Positions 36,181 to 44,931 of a stretch of 64,000 bases of DNA are shown piece by piece. Position 1 is the first letter of the stretch. Each line of letters opens with the position of its first letter. The DNA comes from Brevundimonas fontaquae (GTDB lineage: Bacteria > Pseudomonadota > Alphaproteobacteria > Caulobacterales > Caulobacteraceae): assembly GCF_017086445.1 (NCBI RefSeq), contig NZ_CP070968.1, forward strand, positions 2,914,001 to 2,978,000. Direction: 5' to 3'. The notes under the pieces were generated by a model. The model worked only from the letters and a program-made list of their open reading frames with translations. It did no database searches and was not told where the DNA came from. A program made the translations under genes and the position numbers.

Positions 36181-36230
36181 GCAAACAAAAAGACGCACAA
36201 CGAAACATCGGCATTTGTTTCTATGTTTGC
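36181..36230. promoter_or_regulatory. Operator-like inverted repeats in divergent promoter region
   Basis: Between the leftward GH36 gene and the rightward amidohydrolase, GCAAAC (36181-36186) faces GTTTGC (36225-36230). Nested inside, GAAACA (36202-36207) faces TGTTTC (36216-36221). The central CAACGAAACAT matches the CGAAAC unit seen before the receptor and kbaZ. One site could control both divergent units. Confidence 0.45.
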
Positions 36231-36255
36231 CTCGGTTGTCTGAATGGAGGTCTTC

Positions 36256-37359
36256 ATGAAGTTCAATATCCGCTTGTCGTGGGCGTTAGCCGCACCGATT
36301 GTGCTCAGCGCCTTGTCCGCCTGCACCACCCTTGAGGCCGGGAAGACCTATGCGGCGGCAGACTTTGCAACGGTGCGCAAGATCGACGCCCATGTGCACC
36401 TCAACACCGCAAACGACGCCTTCCTGGACCAAGCGGCGGCCGACAACTTCGAGATCCTGTCGATCAACGTCGACTACCCTGCCTTCCCCTCGATCAACGA
36501 TCAGGCCGAGGTCGCGCACCACTATGCCGAGACGCATCCCGACCGCTTCCATTACGCCGCCACCTTCTCGATGCAGGGTTTCGGCCAAGCCGGTTGGGCG
36601 GACCGCACCAAGGCCATAATCGACGCCGAGGTGCGTCGGGGCGCCGTGGCCGTGAAGGTGTGGAAGAACATCGGCATGGTCGAGCGTGACGCCGAGGGGC
36701 ATCTGATCTTCATCGACGACGCTGGCTTCGACCCGGTCTTCAGCCATCTCGCCGCGATCCACGTGCCGCTGATCGCGCACCAGGGCGAACCCTATAATTG
36801 CTGGCTGCCGATCGAGCAGATGACGACCCGGAACGACCGGCTCTACTTCTCTGCCCACCCCGAATACCACATGTATCTTCACCCCGAGATGCCGAGCTAT
36901 CAGGCTCTGATGGCCAGGCGCGACGCCATGGCGGCGCGCAACCCGAACCTGCAGGTCGTCGGCGCCCACATGGCCAGCCTGGAGTGGAGCGTCGACGAGG
37001 CGGCGAAGTTTCTCGACGCTCATCCGAACGCCGTCATCGAGCTGGCGGCCCGCATGGCCCAGATCCAATACCAATCCGTGCGGGACCATCGAAAGGTGCG
37101 GGACTTCTTCATCACCTACCAGGACCGCATTCTCTACGGCACCGACCTGACCCTCAATCCGGGCGAAGACGCCCAGGCCTTCAGGCAGTCAGCCCACGAC
37201 GTCTGGTCATCGGACTGGACCTATCTGGCCACCGGGAACAGCCAGCGTATCGATGACATCGCCGCCGAAGCGAAGGGGCTCGCCCTGCCCCGCTCGGTGA
37301 TCGACAAGATATATTCCGCCAATGCGCGTCGCGTATTCTTCTCTCGCCCCGACCGCTGA
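36256..37359 (+). CDS. Lipoprotein amidohydrolase (TIM-barrel metal hydrolase)
   Basis: A 367-residue amidohydrolase_2-like protein preceded by a lipoprotein signal with lipobox LSAC (Cys23), so it is membrane-anchored outside the cytoplasm. Metal-ligand positions are present: HVH (46-48), a Lys in VAVKVWKN, His in LIAHQGEP, His in VVGAHMAS and Asp in LYGTDLT. Start at 36256 because GGAGG at 36246-36250 is ideally placed; the ATG at 36244 overlaps that site. The GH27 gene follows after 13 nt. The substrate is unknown. Placement with glycosidases suggests action on a sugar derivative such as an N-acyl or lactone group, which is unproven. Confidence 0.75.
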   Translation: MKFNIRLSWALAAPIVLSALSACTTLEAGKTYAAADFATVRKIDAHVHLNTANDAFLDQAAADNFEILSINVDYPAFPSINDQAEVAHHYAETHPDRFHYAATFSMQGFGQAGWADRTKAIIDAEVRRGAVAVKVWKNIGMVERDAEGHLIFIDDAGFDPVFSHLAAIHVPLIAHQGEPYNCWLPIEQMTTRNDRLYFSAHPEYHMYLHPEMPSYQALMARRDAMAARNPNLQVVGAHMASLEWSVDEAAKFLDAHPNAVIELAARMAQIQYQSVRDHRKVRDFFITYQDRILYGTDLTLNPGEDAQAFRQSAHDVWSSDWTYLATGNSQRIDDIAAEAKGLALPRSVIDKIYSANARRVFFSRPDR

Positions 37360-37372
37360 TCGGAGCCGTCCC

Positions 37373-39292
37373 ATGATCGTGCGCACCCTCCTGACGTCTG
37401 TCGCGGCCTGCGGCTTTCTCAGCGTCGCCTGGCCGGCCGCCGCCCAGACTGGACCCGAGACAAACCCCCTGGCCGCCACTGGCGCATGGTCAATCCCCGA
37501 GCGGTCGCAAGCGCGCACCCCGCCCATGGGATGGAACTCGTGGAACGCCTTCCGCACAGAAGTCGACGAGGCCAAGGTTCTGGGGGCGGCCCAGGCCATG
37601 GTCGACAGCGGCCTGTCTGAACTAGGCTACATCTATGTCAACATCGACGACGGCTGGTGGCTAAAGCGCCGGCAGCCGGACGGCCGATTGGAGATTCGCA
37701 CCGCCATCTTTCCATCTGCGGCGATCGAAGGCGCGGCTTCCAGCTTCCAACCCTTCACCAACGCCTTGCACGCGATGGGCCTGAAAGCGGGCATCTACAC
37801 CGACATCGGGCGCAACGCCTGTTCCCAGGCCTATGACCTGCATTCACCGAACCTCCCCGAAGGGACGACCGCCGAACGCGAAGTCGGGCTTCACGGCCAT
37901 GTGGATCAGGACATCAGTTTGTATTTCAACGAATGGGGTTTCGACTACATCAAGGTCGATGCCTGCGGCATCAATGTTTACGGTCCCGACAAGCCCCTGG
38001 TCGCCGAGCACGCCTACACGCCCGTGCCGCCCTTGATCGACCAGGTCTCGATCAACCGCACCGATATTCCTGCCGTCCAAGCCCTTTATAGGCAGGTCGC
38101 CGACGCCCTGGCCCGGCACAATCCCGACGGCGACTATATTCTCGCCATCTGCAATTGGGGCTCGGCCAATGTCCGGTCCTGGGGCAAGGAGGTGGGGCAT
38201 ATGTGGCGCACCAGCGGCGACATCACCCCGACCTGGACGCGGATGCTGCACAATTTCGACAGCGCCTCGACCCGGGCTCTCTACGCCAAGCCGGGCGCGT
38301 GGAACGACCCGGACATCCTCTTCATCGGCCACGGCGACTTCGATCAGAACCACCTGACCGAGGCGCGGTCGCACTTCGCCCTGTGGGCCATGATCAATGC
38401 GCCGCTGTTGATCAGCTACGACCTGCGCCAGGCGCCGCAGAGCCTGATGGACATCTGGGGCAATGCCGACATCGTGCGGTTGAACCAGGATCCCCGCGGC
38501 CATCAGGGCGTCATCGCCTACGCGTCGGACGACGTGCAGATTATCGTAAAGACGCTGTCGAGCGGCGATAAGGCCGTCGCCCTGTTCAACCGGGGCCTGG
38601 CCAAAACGGACGTGACCCTGACGGCGGCCCAGCTGAAGTTCGCAGCGGGCGCGCCCATCCAGATCCGGGACCTCTGGGACAAGACGAGCTCCACCTTCAC
38701 GGACGAGACCACCTTTGCTCTCGCCCCCCGTCAGACCCTGGTGTTTCAGGCGGCGGGCAAGCGGCAGCTCGCCGACGGGGTCTATCTTTCCGAGGTTCCC
38801 GGCGACGTAAATGTCGCCATCGACGGCGTGGTCGCACCGGAGCCCGATCCCGTCGTGCACCGGATGCGCAATGCCTGGGGCGAGACACACGGATCCGGCG
38901 AGCGGCCCACCTATGCGGGCTGGGGCGGCGCCCAGGCCGACGCCACCCCCTATGACGAAGCGCTGAAGATTTCGGGCCAAGGCTTCGACACCGGCATCGG
39001 CGTGCTGACCAACTCGCGTCTGGAAGTGCGCAACGCGGGCTATGCCCGGTTCCAGGCCAGCGTCGGCGTGGACGATTCCACACGCAACGCCCGCGATCCG
39101 GTGCGCTTCGCCGTCTATGGCGACGGTCGGCTCCTCGCCGAAAGCGCGCCCATGAGCTTTGGGGCCGCGTCCGCTTCGCTGTCCGCCGACATCAGCGGTG
39201 TGAGGATCGTTGAGCTCGTGGCCAGGTCGGAGGCCCTCACCAGCGACCTCCCCCTCGTCGTCACCTGGGGCGATGCGGCCTTGCGGCGCTGA
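37373..39292 (+). CDS. Secreted GH27 alpha-galactosidase with C-terminal NPCBM domain
   Basis: 639 residues. Sec signal peptide to about WPAAAQ (25). The GH27 TIM barrel begins TPPMGWNSWNAF; IDDGWW is at about 91-96, the nucleophile Asp196 in YIKVDACG, and the acid/base Asp in GAWNDPDIL (about 308-316). A beta-sandwich follows, and then an NPCBM sugar-binding module (about 480-639, with GWGGAQAD and GFDTGIGVLTNSRLE). It hydrolyses terminal alpha-galactose or alpha-GalNAc. The ATG at 37373 follows CGGAG; the open frame upstream lies in the amidohydrolase gene. The second, unrelated exo-alpha-glycosidase in the locus after GH36. Confidence 0.92.
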   Translation: MIVRTLLTSVAACGFLSVAWPAAAQTGPETNPLAATGAWSIPERSQARTPPMGWNSWNAFRTEVDEAKVLGAAQAMVDSGLSELGYIYVNIDDGWWLKRRQPDGRLEIRTAIFPSAAIEGAASSFQPFTNALHAMGLKAGIYTDIGRNACSQAYDLHSPNLPEGTTAEREVGLHGHVDQDISLYFNEWGFDYIKVDACGINVYGPDKPLVAEHAYTPVPPLIDQVSINRTDIPAVQALYRQVADALARHNPDGDYILAICNWGSANVRSWGKEVGHMWRTSGDITPTWTRMLHNFDSASTRALYAKPGAWNDPDILFIGHGDFDQNHLTEARSHFALWAMINAPLLISYDLRQAPQSLMDIWGNADIVRLNQDPRGHQGVIAYASDDVQIIVKTLSSGDKAVALFNRGLAKTDVTLTAAQLKFAAGAPIQIRDLWDKTSSTFTDETTFALAPRQTLVFQAAGKRQLADGVYLSEVPGDVNVAIDGVVAPEPDPVVHRMRNAWGETHGSGERPTYAGWGGAQADATPYDEALKISGQGFDTGIGVLTNSRLEVRNAGYARFQASVGVDDSTRNARDPVRFAVYGDGRLLAESAPMSFGAASASLSADISGVRIVELVARSEALTSDLPLVVTWGDAALRR

Positions 39293-39311
39293 GGCGTCCG
39301 AGCGACGCCTC
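39291..39311. terminator. Bidirectional hairpin between convergent genes
   Basis: GAGGCGTC (39291-39298) and GACGCCTC (39304-39311) form a perfect 8-bp stem with a 5-nt loop, overlapping the stop codons of both the GH27 gene and the regulator. It probably terminates both; no T-run. Confidence 0.55.
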
Positions 39312-40104
39312 AGGCCTTATGAAGCCGGAACCCCAGCCGATCAGCGGCTTCGTCGATATAGGCTGGCGCGCCGGTGTCGGTGATCAGAGCGTCGAGGTCC
39401 GCCACGTCTATGATCCGGTGCAGGCAGATCTTGCCGAACTTGGAAGCGTCGGTGACGGCGATGACTTCGCGCGCGGTTTCGACCATCCGGCGGTTCAGTT
39501 GCGCCTCGGGCTCGTGGTGGGTGGTGACGCCGCGCTCGATGTCGAGCCCGTCCACGCCCAGGAACAGCTTGTCCAACAACAGGTCGTCCAACGCCGCGAC
39601 GGTCTGGGCCCCATAGAAGGCCATGTTCCGCCGGCGCAGCTCGCCACCCAGCATGACGATCTTTATCTTTCGCTTCTGGGCCAGCACCGTCAGGATATCT
39701 AAGTCGTTCGTAACGACGGTCAGATCCTCGTCGTCAGGCAGGAAGCGCGCGATCTGCAAGGTTGTCGTGCCGGAATCCAGCATGATGGAATCGCCCGGCC
39801 CGACCATGCCGGCCGCCAGCTTGCCCACACGCTCCTTGGCTTCGGGGTGACTGGCGCGTTTGGTCTCGATCGCTGGCTCAACAGGGGCGTTCACGACCTC
39901 GGTGCTGATCGCCCCGCCATAGGCGCGCGTCGCGACGCCCCGCCCCTCGAGATACTGCAGATCCTTGCGGATCGTCTGCATGGAAACGTTGAAAATATCC
40001 GAGAGAGCCGCAACCTGAACGCTGCCGCGGGCTCGGATCATGGTCGTGATTTCACGCCGACGCTCTGAAGTATCGCGCGAGATCGCGCGGGACCCGTCCG
40101 CCAT
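39310..40104 (-). CDS. DeoR/AgaR-family sugar-phosphate-responsive repressor
   Basis: 264 residues. The N-terminal winged helix-turn-helix (ERRREITTMIRARGSVQVAAL, SMQTIRKDLQYLEGRG, YGG) is DeoR-type. The C-terminal effector domain resembles ribose-5-phosphate isomerase, with MLDSGTTTLQIA, VVTNDLDI, LGGELRRRNMAFYG and VTDASKFG. Such repressors sense a pathway sugar phosphate. It sits at the end of the alpha-galactoside locus, convergent to GH27, so it is the likely local regulator acting at the CGAAAC sites. CGAAAG/TTTTCAC elements also lie just before its own start, suggesting autoregulation. Confidence 0.9.
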   Translation of the reverse strand: MADGSRAISRDTSERRREITTMIRARGSVQVAALSDIFNVSMQTIRKDLQYLEGRGVATRAYGGAISTEVVNAPVEPAIETKRASHPEAKERVGKLAAGMVGPGDSIMLDSGTTTLQIARFLPDDEDLTVVTNDLDILTVLAQKRKIKIVMLGGELRRRNMAFYGAQTVAALDDLLLDKLFLGVDGLDIERGVTTHHEPEAQLNRRMVETAREVIAVTDASKFGKICLHRIIDVADLDALITDTGAPAYIDEAADRLGFRLHKA

Positions 40105-40654
40105 GCACTGCGTCTCCTAAGACGGCGGATTGCCGCCTACGCTGCATATCCCGTTTTCACTTTGCCTACAAAACGAAAGCGGAGCCGCGCGACTCCTTGT
40201 CGGAAATCACGCGCAGAGGGCAGCCTCAAGCGCGGGCCGCTGGGTGATTTCTCACCGCCGGACCAGAGAGCTAGGCTCCAGTCCCGCCTGCCCAGAGGCC
40301 CAGGCACGGACATCTTCAGTTGCGAGTGGGGCGACGAGACCACAACGGCTCGACTAACCGAAAGAGGACGTCTCCATTTGCCAATGTTGGGAGCGGATTG
40401 GGGGCATCGACGGCGTTGCGATTTACGACAGCGAACCGTTTAGACGCGCAGGTCGCTAAGACCTCGCTTACGAGGTTGATTCCGAGGCCGGGAAGCAACA
40501 TCGCGATATCAGTCAGCACGCTTTAGCCCTCTATCCGGCATGCAGCGCAAACACGCTTGAACCGCAACGACCAGCCTTAGTAAGCCAAACCAAGGCGCAC
40601 ACCTACGGCGGTTAGTTGGTGGGTGCCCCCAAAACACTGTTTAAATTTAAAGGG
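40105..40654. other. Gene-free 550-bp stretch between repressor and tRNA-Ser
   Basis: No convincing coding frame, repeat pair or RNA fold was found. 40140-40180 contains CGTTTTCAC and ACAAAACGAAAG, likely the repressor's own control region. 40380-40654 is less GC-rich than the rest of the window and includes TTTAAATTTAAA at 40640-40652, just beyond the 3' end of the tRNA. It may hold decayed sequence at a tRNA-adjacent insertion hotspot. Confidence 0.4.
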
Positions 40655-40744
40655 TGGCGGACAGAGAGGGATTCGAACCCTCGGTAGGCTTTCACCTACA
40701 CACGCTTTCCAAGCGTGCGCGATCGACCACTCCGCCACCTGTCC
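40655..40744 (-). tRNA. tRNA-Ser (anticodon GGA)
   Basis: 90 nt on the minus strand. The acceptor arm is GGACAG pairing with CTGTCC, followed by discriminator G and an encoded CCA (TGG at 40655-40657 on the plus strand). The anticodon loop reads CTTGGAAAG, giving GGA (UCC/UCU codons). The T arm contains GGTTCGAATCC. A long variable arm (TAGGT...ACCTA type) confirms a class II serine tRNA. Confidence 0.95.
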
Positions 40745-40883
40745 GTTTCACGCTGCGTCTTGCGCGCCGCCGGAGGTCGATCCGGCGGGAGGCGGGCCTG
40801 ATAGAACACACTCGCCCCCTCGGCAAGCGCCTCTCGCATCCCCATATGGACTTCAACGCCATTTTCCGATGAGAGAGCCGCAA

Positions 40884-41534
40884 ATGCTGTTCAAGAAGAC
40901 CGCCGAAATGCCCACGCCCGAGACCGCCCTGCCCGGCCGCGCCGAGCCGCTGGACACCGACGTGAACCATTATGTCAGCGGCCATCCGCTGAAGGGGCCC
41001 TATCCCGACGGTTTCCAGACCGCCATCTTCGGCATGGGCTGCTTCTGGGGCGTGGAGCGCATCTTCTGGCAGTTGCCGGGCGTGTGGGTGACGTCGGCCG
41101 GCTATTCCGGGGGCATCACGCCCAACCCGACCTATGAAGAGACCTGCACCGGCCGGACGGGTCATACCGAGGTGGTCAAGGTCGTGTTCGACCCGAGCGT
41201 CATCACCTATGCCGAACTGCTGAAGACCTTCTGGGAGAACCACGACCCGACCCAAGGCATGCGCCAAGGCAACGACATCGGCGCCACCTATCGCTCGGCC
41301 ATCTATACGCTGAACGCCGAGCAGCAGGCCGAGGCCGAGGCGTCGCGCGAGGCCTATCAGGCGGCCCTGACCCAGGCCGGGCGCGGGACGATCACCACCG
41401 AGATCGAGCCGGCGGGCGACTATTTCTACGCCGAGGGCTATCACCAGGGCTATCTGGCCAAGAACCCGGCCGGATACTGCGGCATCGGCGGGACCGGCGT
41501 GGTCTGCCCGATCGGCGTCGGCGTCGACGCCTGA
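40884..41534 (+). CDS. msrA: Peptide-methionine (S)-S-oxide reductase
   Basis: A 216-residue MsrA that repairs methionine-S-sulfoxide. The catalytic Cys53 is in GMGCFWGVE. Other family blocks are [36 protein letters not shown] and the [12 protein letters not shown] metal-like loop. C-terminal Cys residues near GYCGIGG and VVCPIG can resolve the disulfide. The ATG at 40884 has GAGAGAG upstream; the frame runs back through the tRNA only by chance. No signal peptide, so cytoplasmic. Confidence 0.94.
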   Translation: MLFKKTAEMPTPETALPGRAEPLDTDVNHYVSGHPLKGPYPDGFQTAIFGMGCFWGVERIFWQLPGVWVTSAGYSGGITPNPTYEETCTGRTGHTEVVKVVFDPSVITYAELLKTFWENHDPTQGMRQGNDIGATYRSAIYTLNAEQQAEAEASREAYQAALTQAGRGTITTEIEPAGDYFYAEGYHQGYLAKNPAGYCGIGGTGVVCPIGVGVDA

Positions 41535-41544
41535 TCCCTGCGAC

Positions 41545-41569
41545 GGCCGCCGGGTTTCAACCGGCGGCC
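41545..41569. terminator. Strong hairpin after msrA
   Basis: GGCCGCCGG (41545-41553) and CCGGCGGCC (41561-41569) pair perfectly around GTTTCAA. It lies 10 nt after the msrA stop and before the next ribosome site. A likely terminator, lacking a T-run. Confidence 0.5.
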
Positions 41570-41605
41570 AGTCGGCCTATGGATCGGCGAAAAATGGGAG
41601 CGCTC

Positions 41606-42928
41606 ATGTCCGCCTTCGTCCATCCTGACGAGATCCGCAGCCGGTTTTCGGCCGCCCTGTCCGCCATGTATCGGGCCGAGGTGCCGCAATACGGCGATCT
41701 GCTGACGCTGGTGGCGGCCATCAACGCCGCTACGTTAAAGGCCGATGCCGCCGGCGCGGACCGGCTGGCGGCGTCCGGCGAACTGGCGCGTCTGTCAGAG
41801 GAGCGCCACGGCGCCATCCGCGTCGGCACGGCCGATGAACTGGCCACGATTGCGCGCGCCTTTGCGGTCATGGGGATGGAGCCGGTCAGCTATTACAACC
41901 TGGCCCCCGCCGGGGTTCCGGTCCATTCGACCGCCTTCCGCCCCGTCGATCCGGCGGCCCTGGCGCGCAATCCGTTCCGCGTCTTCACCTCGCTGCTGCG
42001 GCTGGAGTTGATCGAGGACGACGCCTTGCGCGCGGAGGCGTCCGAGACCCTGGCCCGACGCGACATCTTCACCCCCGGCGCGCGTGAGCTGATCGAGACG
42101 GCGGAGACCGCCGGCGGTCTGGACGAGGCTCAGGCCGATCGTTTCGTCTCCGAACTGCTGGAGACTTTCCGCTGGCACGCCCAGGCGACCGTCAGCGCCG
42201 AAACCTACGAACGACTGGTCGCCGCCCACCGTCTGATCGCCGATGTGGTCAGCTTCAAGGGGCCGCACATCAACCACCTGACTCCGCGCACGCTGGATAT
42301 CGACGCGGCCCAGGCGGCCATGCCCGCACGCGGCATCGCGCCGAAGGAAACCATCGAGGGCCCGCCCGCCCGCGCCTGTCCGATCCTGCTGCGCCAGACC
42401 AGCTTCAAGGCGCTGCAAGAGGCGATCACCTTCCCCGGCGCCGACGGCCCCACGGCGGGCGCCCACACCGCCCGCTTCGGCGAGATCGAACAGCGCGGCT
42501 GCGCCCTGACCCCCGCCGGTCGCGCCCTGTATGACGAGGCCCTGGCGAAGAAGGACTTCTCCGCCCTGCCCGATGACTGGGACGCCCTGCGTCGCGCAGA
42601 TTTGGCCTGGTTCCGCTACCGCCCGACGCCTGAGGGGCTGGCCGGCCGCGCCGAGGCCGCCGATCTGGAGGCCCTGATCGCGGCGGGCCACGTCGTCGCC
42701 GAACCCATCACCTACGAAGACTTCCTGCCCGTCAGCGCCGCCGGCATCTTCCAGTCCAACCTGGGATCGGAGGCCCGCGAAACCGCCTATGCCGTCGATC
42801 CCGCCAAGGCCGATTTCGAACGGGCGTTGGGCCGCTCGGTCCAAGACGAGATGGCCCTGTACCGCGCTGAACAGGACGCCTCGATCACAGCGACGCTGAA
42901 GGCCTTGGGCCTGACAGAGATGGTCTAG
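41606..42928 (+). CDS. hglS: 2-oxoadipate dioxygenase/decarboxylase, HglS/DUF1338 family
   Basis: A 440-residue protein of the DUF1338/YdcJ family, whose characterised member HglS is a mononuclear iron enzyme turning 2-oxoadipate into D-2-hydroxyglutarate and CO2 in lysine breakdown. Likely metal ligands are His in VPVHSTAFRP and His in FKGPHINHLTPR; a late Glu (EPITYEDFLP or the adjacent region) completes the set. The length is usual. The ATG at 41606 has GGGAG five bases upstream; ATGs at 41579 and 41594 lack one. No other lysine-catabolic gene is nearby, so the pathway role is inferred from the family. Confidence 0.82.
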   Translation: MSAFVHPDEIRSRFSAALSAMYRAEVPQYGDLLTLVAAINAATLKADAAGADRLAASGELARLSEERHGAIRVGTADELATIARAFAVMGMEPVSYYNLAPAGVPVHSTAFRPVDPAALARNPFRVFTSLLRLELIEDDALRAEASETLARRDIFTPGARELIETAETAGGLDEAQADRFVSELLETFRWHAQATVSAETYERLVAAHRLIADVVSFKGPHINHLTPRTLDIDAAQAAMPARGIAPKETIEGPPARACPILLRQTSFKALQEAITFPGADGPTAGAHTARFGEIEQRGCALTPAGRALYDEALAKKDFSALPDDWDALRRADLAWFRYRPTPEGLAGRAEAADLEALIAAGHVVAEPITYEDFLPVSAAGIFQSNLGSEARETAYAVDPAKADFERALGRSVQDEMALYRAEQDASITATLKALGLTEMV

Positions 42929-43014
42929 TCCGTTCAACCGGCTGCGGGGCTGGCGGCGCCCCGCGTCCATCCGGCGTCTTGCCTGATGCGCAGACGCGGA
43001 TCATAGACGCGGCC

Positions 43015-44862
43015 GTGAACCCGCCCGCTTCCCCGACCCAGCGCCGTTACGATCTCGACTGGATCCGGGTCGGCGCCTTCGGCCTGTTGATCCTGTATCA
43101 TGTGGGCCTGGTTTACGGGGTCTATGACTGGCACATCCACAGCGCCCACACCTTCGAGTGGATGCGTGAGGCGATCCTGGTCACCAATCCCTGGCGGCTG
43201 ACCCTGCTTTTTCTGGTGTCGGGCGCCGCCCTGCGGTTCATGACCTTCCGGCGCACCCCGCGCGAGGTCGCCCGCGCCCGGTTCGAGCGGCTGGTCCCGC
43301 CCCTGATCTTCGGCGCCCTGGTTCTGGTGCCGATCCAGTCCTGGATCGAGTCGATGGACAAGGGCGGCTGGCCCGGCGGCGTCGCCGGCTTCGTCGCCTG
43401 GCTGGGTCATGAGTTCGGCTGGAGCGGTCTCGTCGACGGCGTGCCGGTCAACCATCTGTGGTTCATCGTCTATATCGCCGTCTACAGCCTGGTCGCCGTC
43501 GTCCTGTGGCGTCAGCCCGGCCTGATCGACCGACTGGGGAACGGGCTGGAAAAGGCGCTGACAGGCCCGCGTCTGCTGATCCTGCCGATCCTCTATCTGT
43601 TCGCCATCCGGTGGCTGCTTTTCCCCTGGTTCGGCCTGACCAACACCCTGCACAACGACTGGTACAATCACGCCCTTTCGCTGGTCGCCTTCCTGTTCGG
43701 CTTCAGCATCGTGGGGCGCGAGAGCCTGTGGCGCACGATGGAGCGGTATCGCTGGATCGCCCTGGCCCTGGCGGCCGTCGCCCTGCCGATCATGATGGTC
43801 CAGGTCTGGCATCCCGGCGCGCGGGCTTTCTGGGGCGTGCCCAAGGCCGCCGTGTACGGCATCGACCAATGGGCGGTGATCGTCGCTATCCTGGGCTTCG
43901 GCTATCGCCATCTGCGCGACCGGGGCGGCCATGCGCTCAACTATCTGACGCAGGCGACCTTTCCCCTCTATCTGGCGCACCAGACGGTGCTGGTCGCGGC
44001 CGTCTGGATCATCCGCCCAGCGAACCTGCCGGCGCCGGTCGAACTGCTGTCCCTGATCGCCATCACCTTCGTCGGCAGTCTGGCGATCTATGAGGTCGTG
44101 CGTCGCATCCCGGCCATTCGCCCGCTGTGGGGGCTGAAGCCGCTGGACGGCCGGCCCTGGCCGCTGGACCTCCAAGCCCTGCTGAAACCGCAGCTTCGCT
44201 ATCACCGCCGTCGTCGGCTGCTGGGCGTGGGCGTCGCCGCGCCGCTTCTGGCCCTGACGGTGGTCGCCGTGGCCATCCTGGCCTACCCCGGCTTCAACAA
44301 TGCCACCCAGTATCTCAGCGAACTGGGCGGGGCGACGGCCAAGGCGCCGATCATCTTCAACGGCGGGGTTTTCGTCGCCGGCGTCATGGCCGGGTTGGCG
44401 GGGATCGGCTTTGGTCTGGCCATCTACGCCCTGACCGGCGCGCGGGTCGCAGCTTGGGTCATCGCCATCGTCTTCATCCTGGCCGGCGGCGGCATGTCGG
44501 CCTCGACCCTGTGGCCCTGGCCCGATCCGCGCCACATGGTCATCAACCTGGCCCTGGGCATCCAGCTGGCGCCGATGCTGCTGCTGTGGGGTCTGGCCAA
44601 ACGTCGGGACCTGCCGCGCCTGAAGCTCTTCCTCGCCGTCACCTTCGTCGTCATGGCGATCCTGACGGTCCTGACCAAGCACCTCGTCTTCCCGGGCACG
44701 GTCAACGACGCCAACGTCGGCTGGTGGGAGCGTCTCTATGCCATCGTCCTGGTCTGCTGGGTGGGGGTTGCAGCGTGGGTGCTGGATCGTAAACTGCTGT
44801 CGGTCGCTACGGAGTCGCCGCACGGTCGCCCGGCTTCCGCCCGGTTCAACGTTCCGGCCTGA
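43015..44862 (+). CDS. Acyltransferase-3 membrane protein fused to a DUF998-like domain
   Basis: About 615 residues. The N-terminal part (to about 365) is an acyltransferase-3/OpgC-type integral membrane domain: YDLDWIRVGAFGLLILYHV, LFLVSGAALRFM, an Arg-rich RRTPREVARARFERL loop, and TFPLYLAHQTVL. After an Arg-rich linker (RYHRRRR) a second module of six or so helices follows with FNNATQYLSELGG and FNGGVFVAGVMAG, resembling DUF998. The start is uncertain (GTG at 43015, or TTG at 42979). The next gene is opgH, so acylation of periplasmic glucan or another envelope glycan is a reasonable guess. Confidence 0.75.
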   Translation: MNPPASPTQRRYDLDWIRVGAFGLLILYHVGLVYGVYDWHIHSAHTFEWMREAILVTNPWRLTLLFLVSGAALRFMTFRRTPREVARARFERLVPPLIFGALVLVPIQSWIESMDKGGWPGGVAGFVAWLGHEFGWSGLVDGVPVNHLWFIVYIAVYSLVAVVLWRQPGLIDRLGNGLEKALTGPRLLILPILYLFAIRWLLFPWFGLTNTLHNDWYNHALSLVAFLFGFSIVGRESLWRTMERYRWIALALAAVALPIMMVQVWHPGARAFWGVPKAAVYGIDQWAVIVAILGFGYRHLRDRGGHALNYLTQATFPLYLAHQTVLVAAVWIIRPANLPAPVELLSLIAITFVGSLAIYEVVRRIPAIRPLWGLKPLDGRPWPLDLQALLKPQLRYHRRRRLLGVGVAAPLLALTVVAVAILAYPGFNNATQYLSELGGATAKAPIIFNGGVFVAGVMAGLAGIGFGLAIYALTGARVAAWVIAIVFILAGGGMSASTLWPWPDPRHMVINLALGIQLAPMLLLWGLAKRRDLPRLKLFLAVTFVVMAILTVLTKHLVFPGTVNDANVGWWERLYAIVLVCWVGVAAWVLDRKLLSVATESPHGRPASARFNVPA

Positions 44863-44902
44863 CTTCACCCCCACATTTTTTGGTTTCATCAACATTGCGT
44901 GA

Positions 44903-44931
44903 TTGAAAATCGCGCGAATGTGATCGATTAT
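44903..44931 (+). promoter_or_regulatory. Sigma-70-type promoter before opgH
   Basis: TTGAAA (44903-44908), a 17-nt spacer and GATTAT (44926-44931) give a fair -35/-10 pair. A transcript starting near 44938 would exclude the GTG at 44899 as start and supports the ATG at 45016. Confidence 0.45.

Noticed and set aside
40623-40883. N-terminal extension of msrA through the tRNA
   Set aside because: It reads across the tRNA-Ser gene on the opposite strand; the ATG at 40884 has a proper ribosome site and matches MsrA starts.
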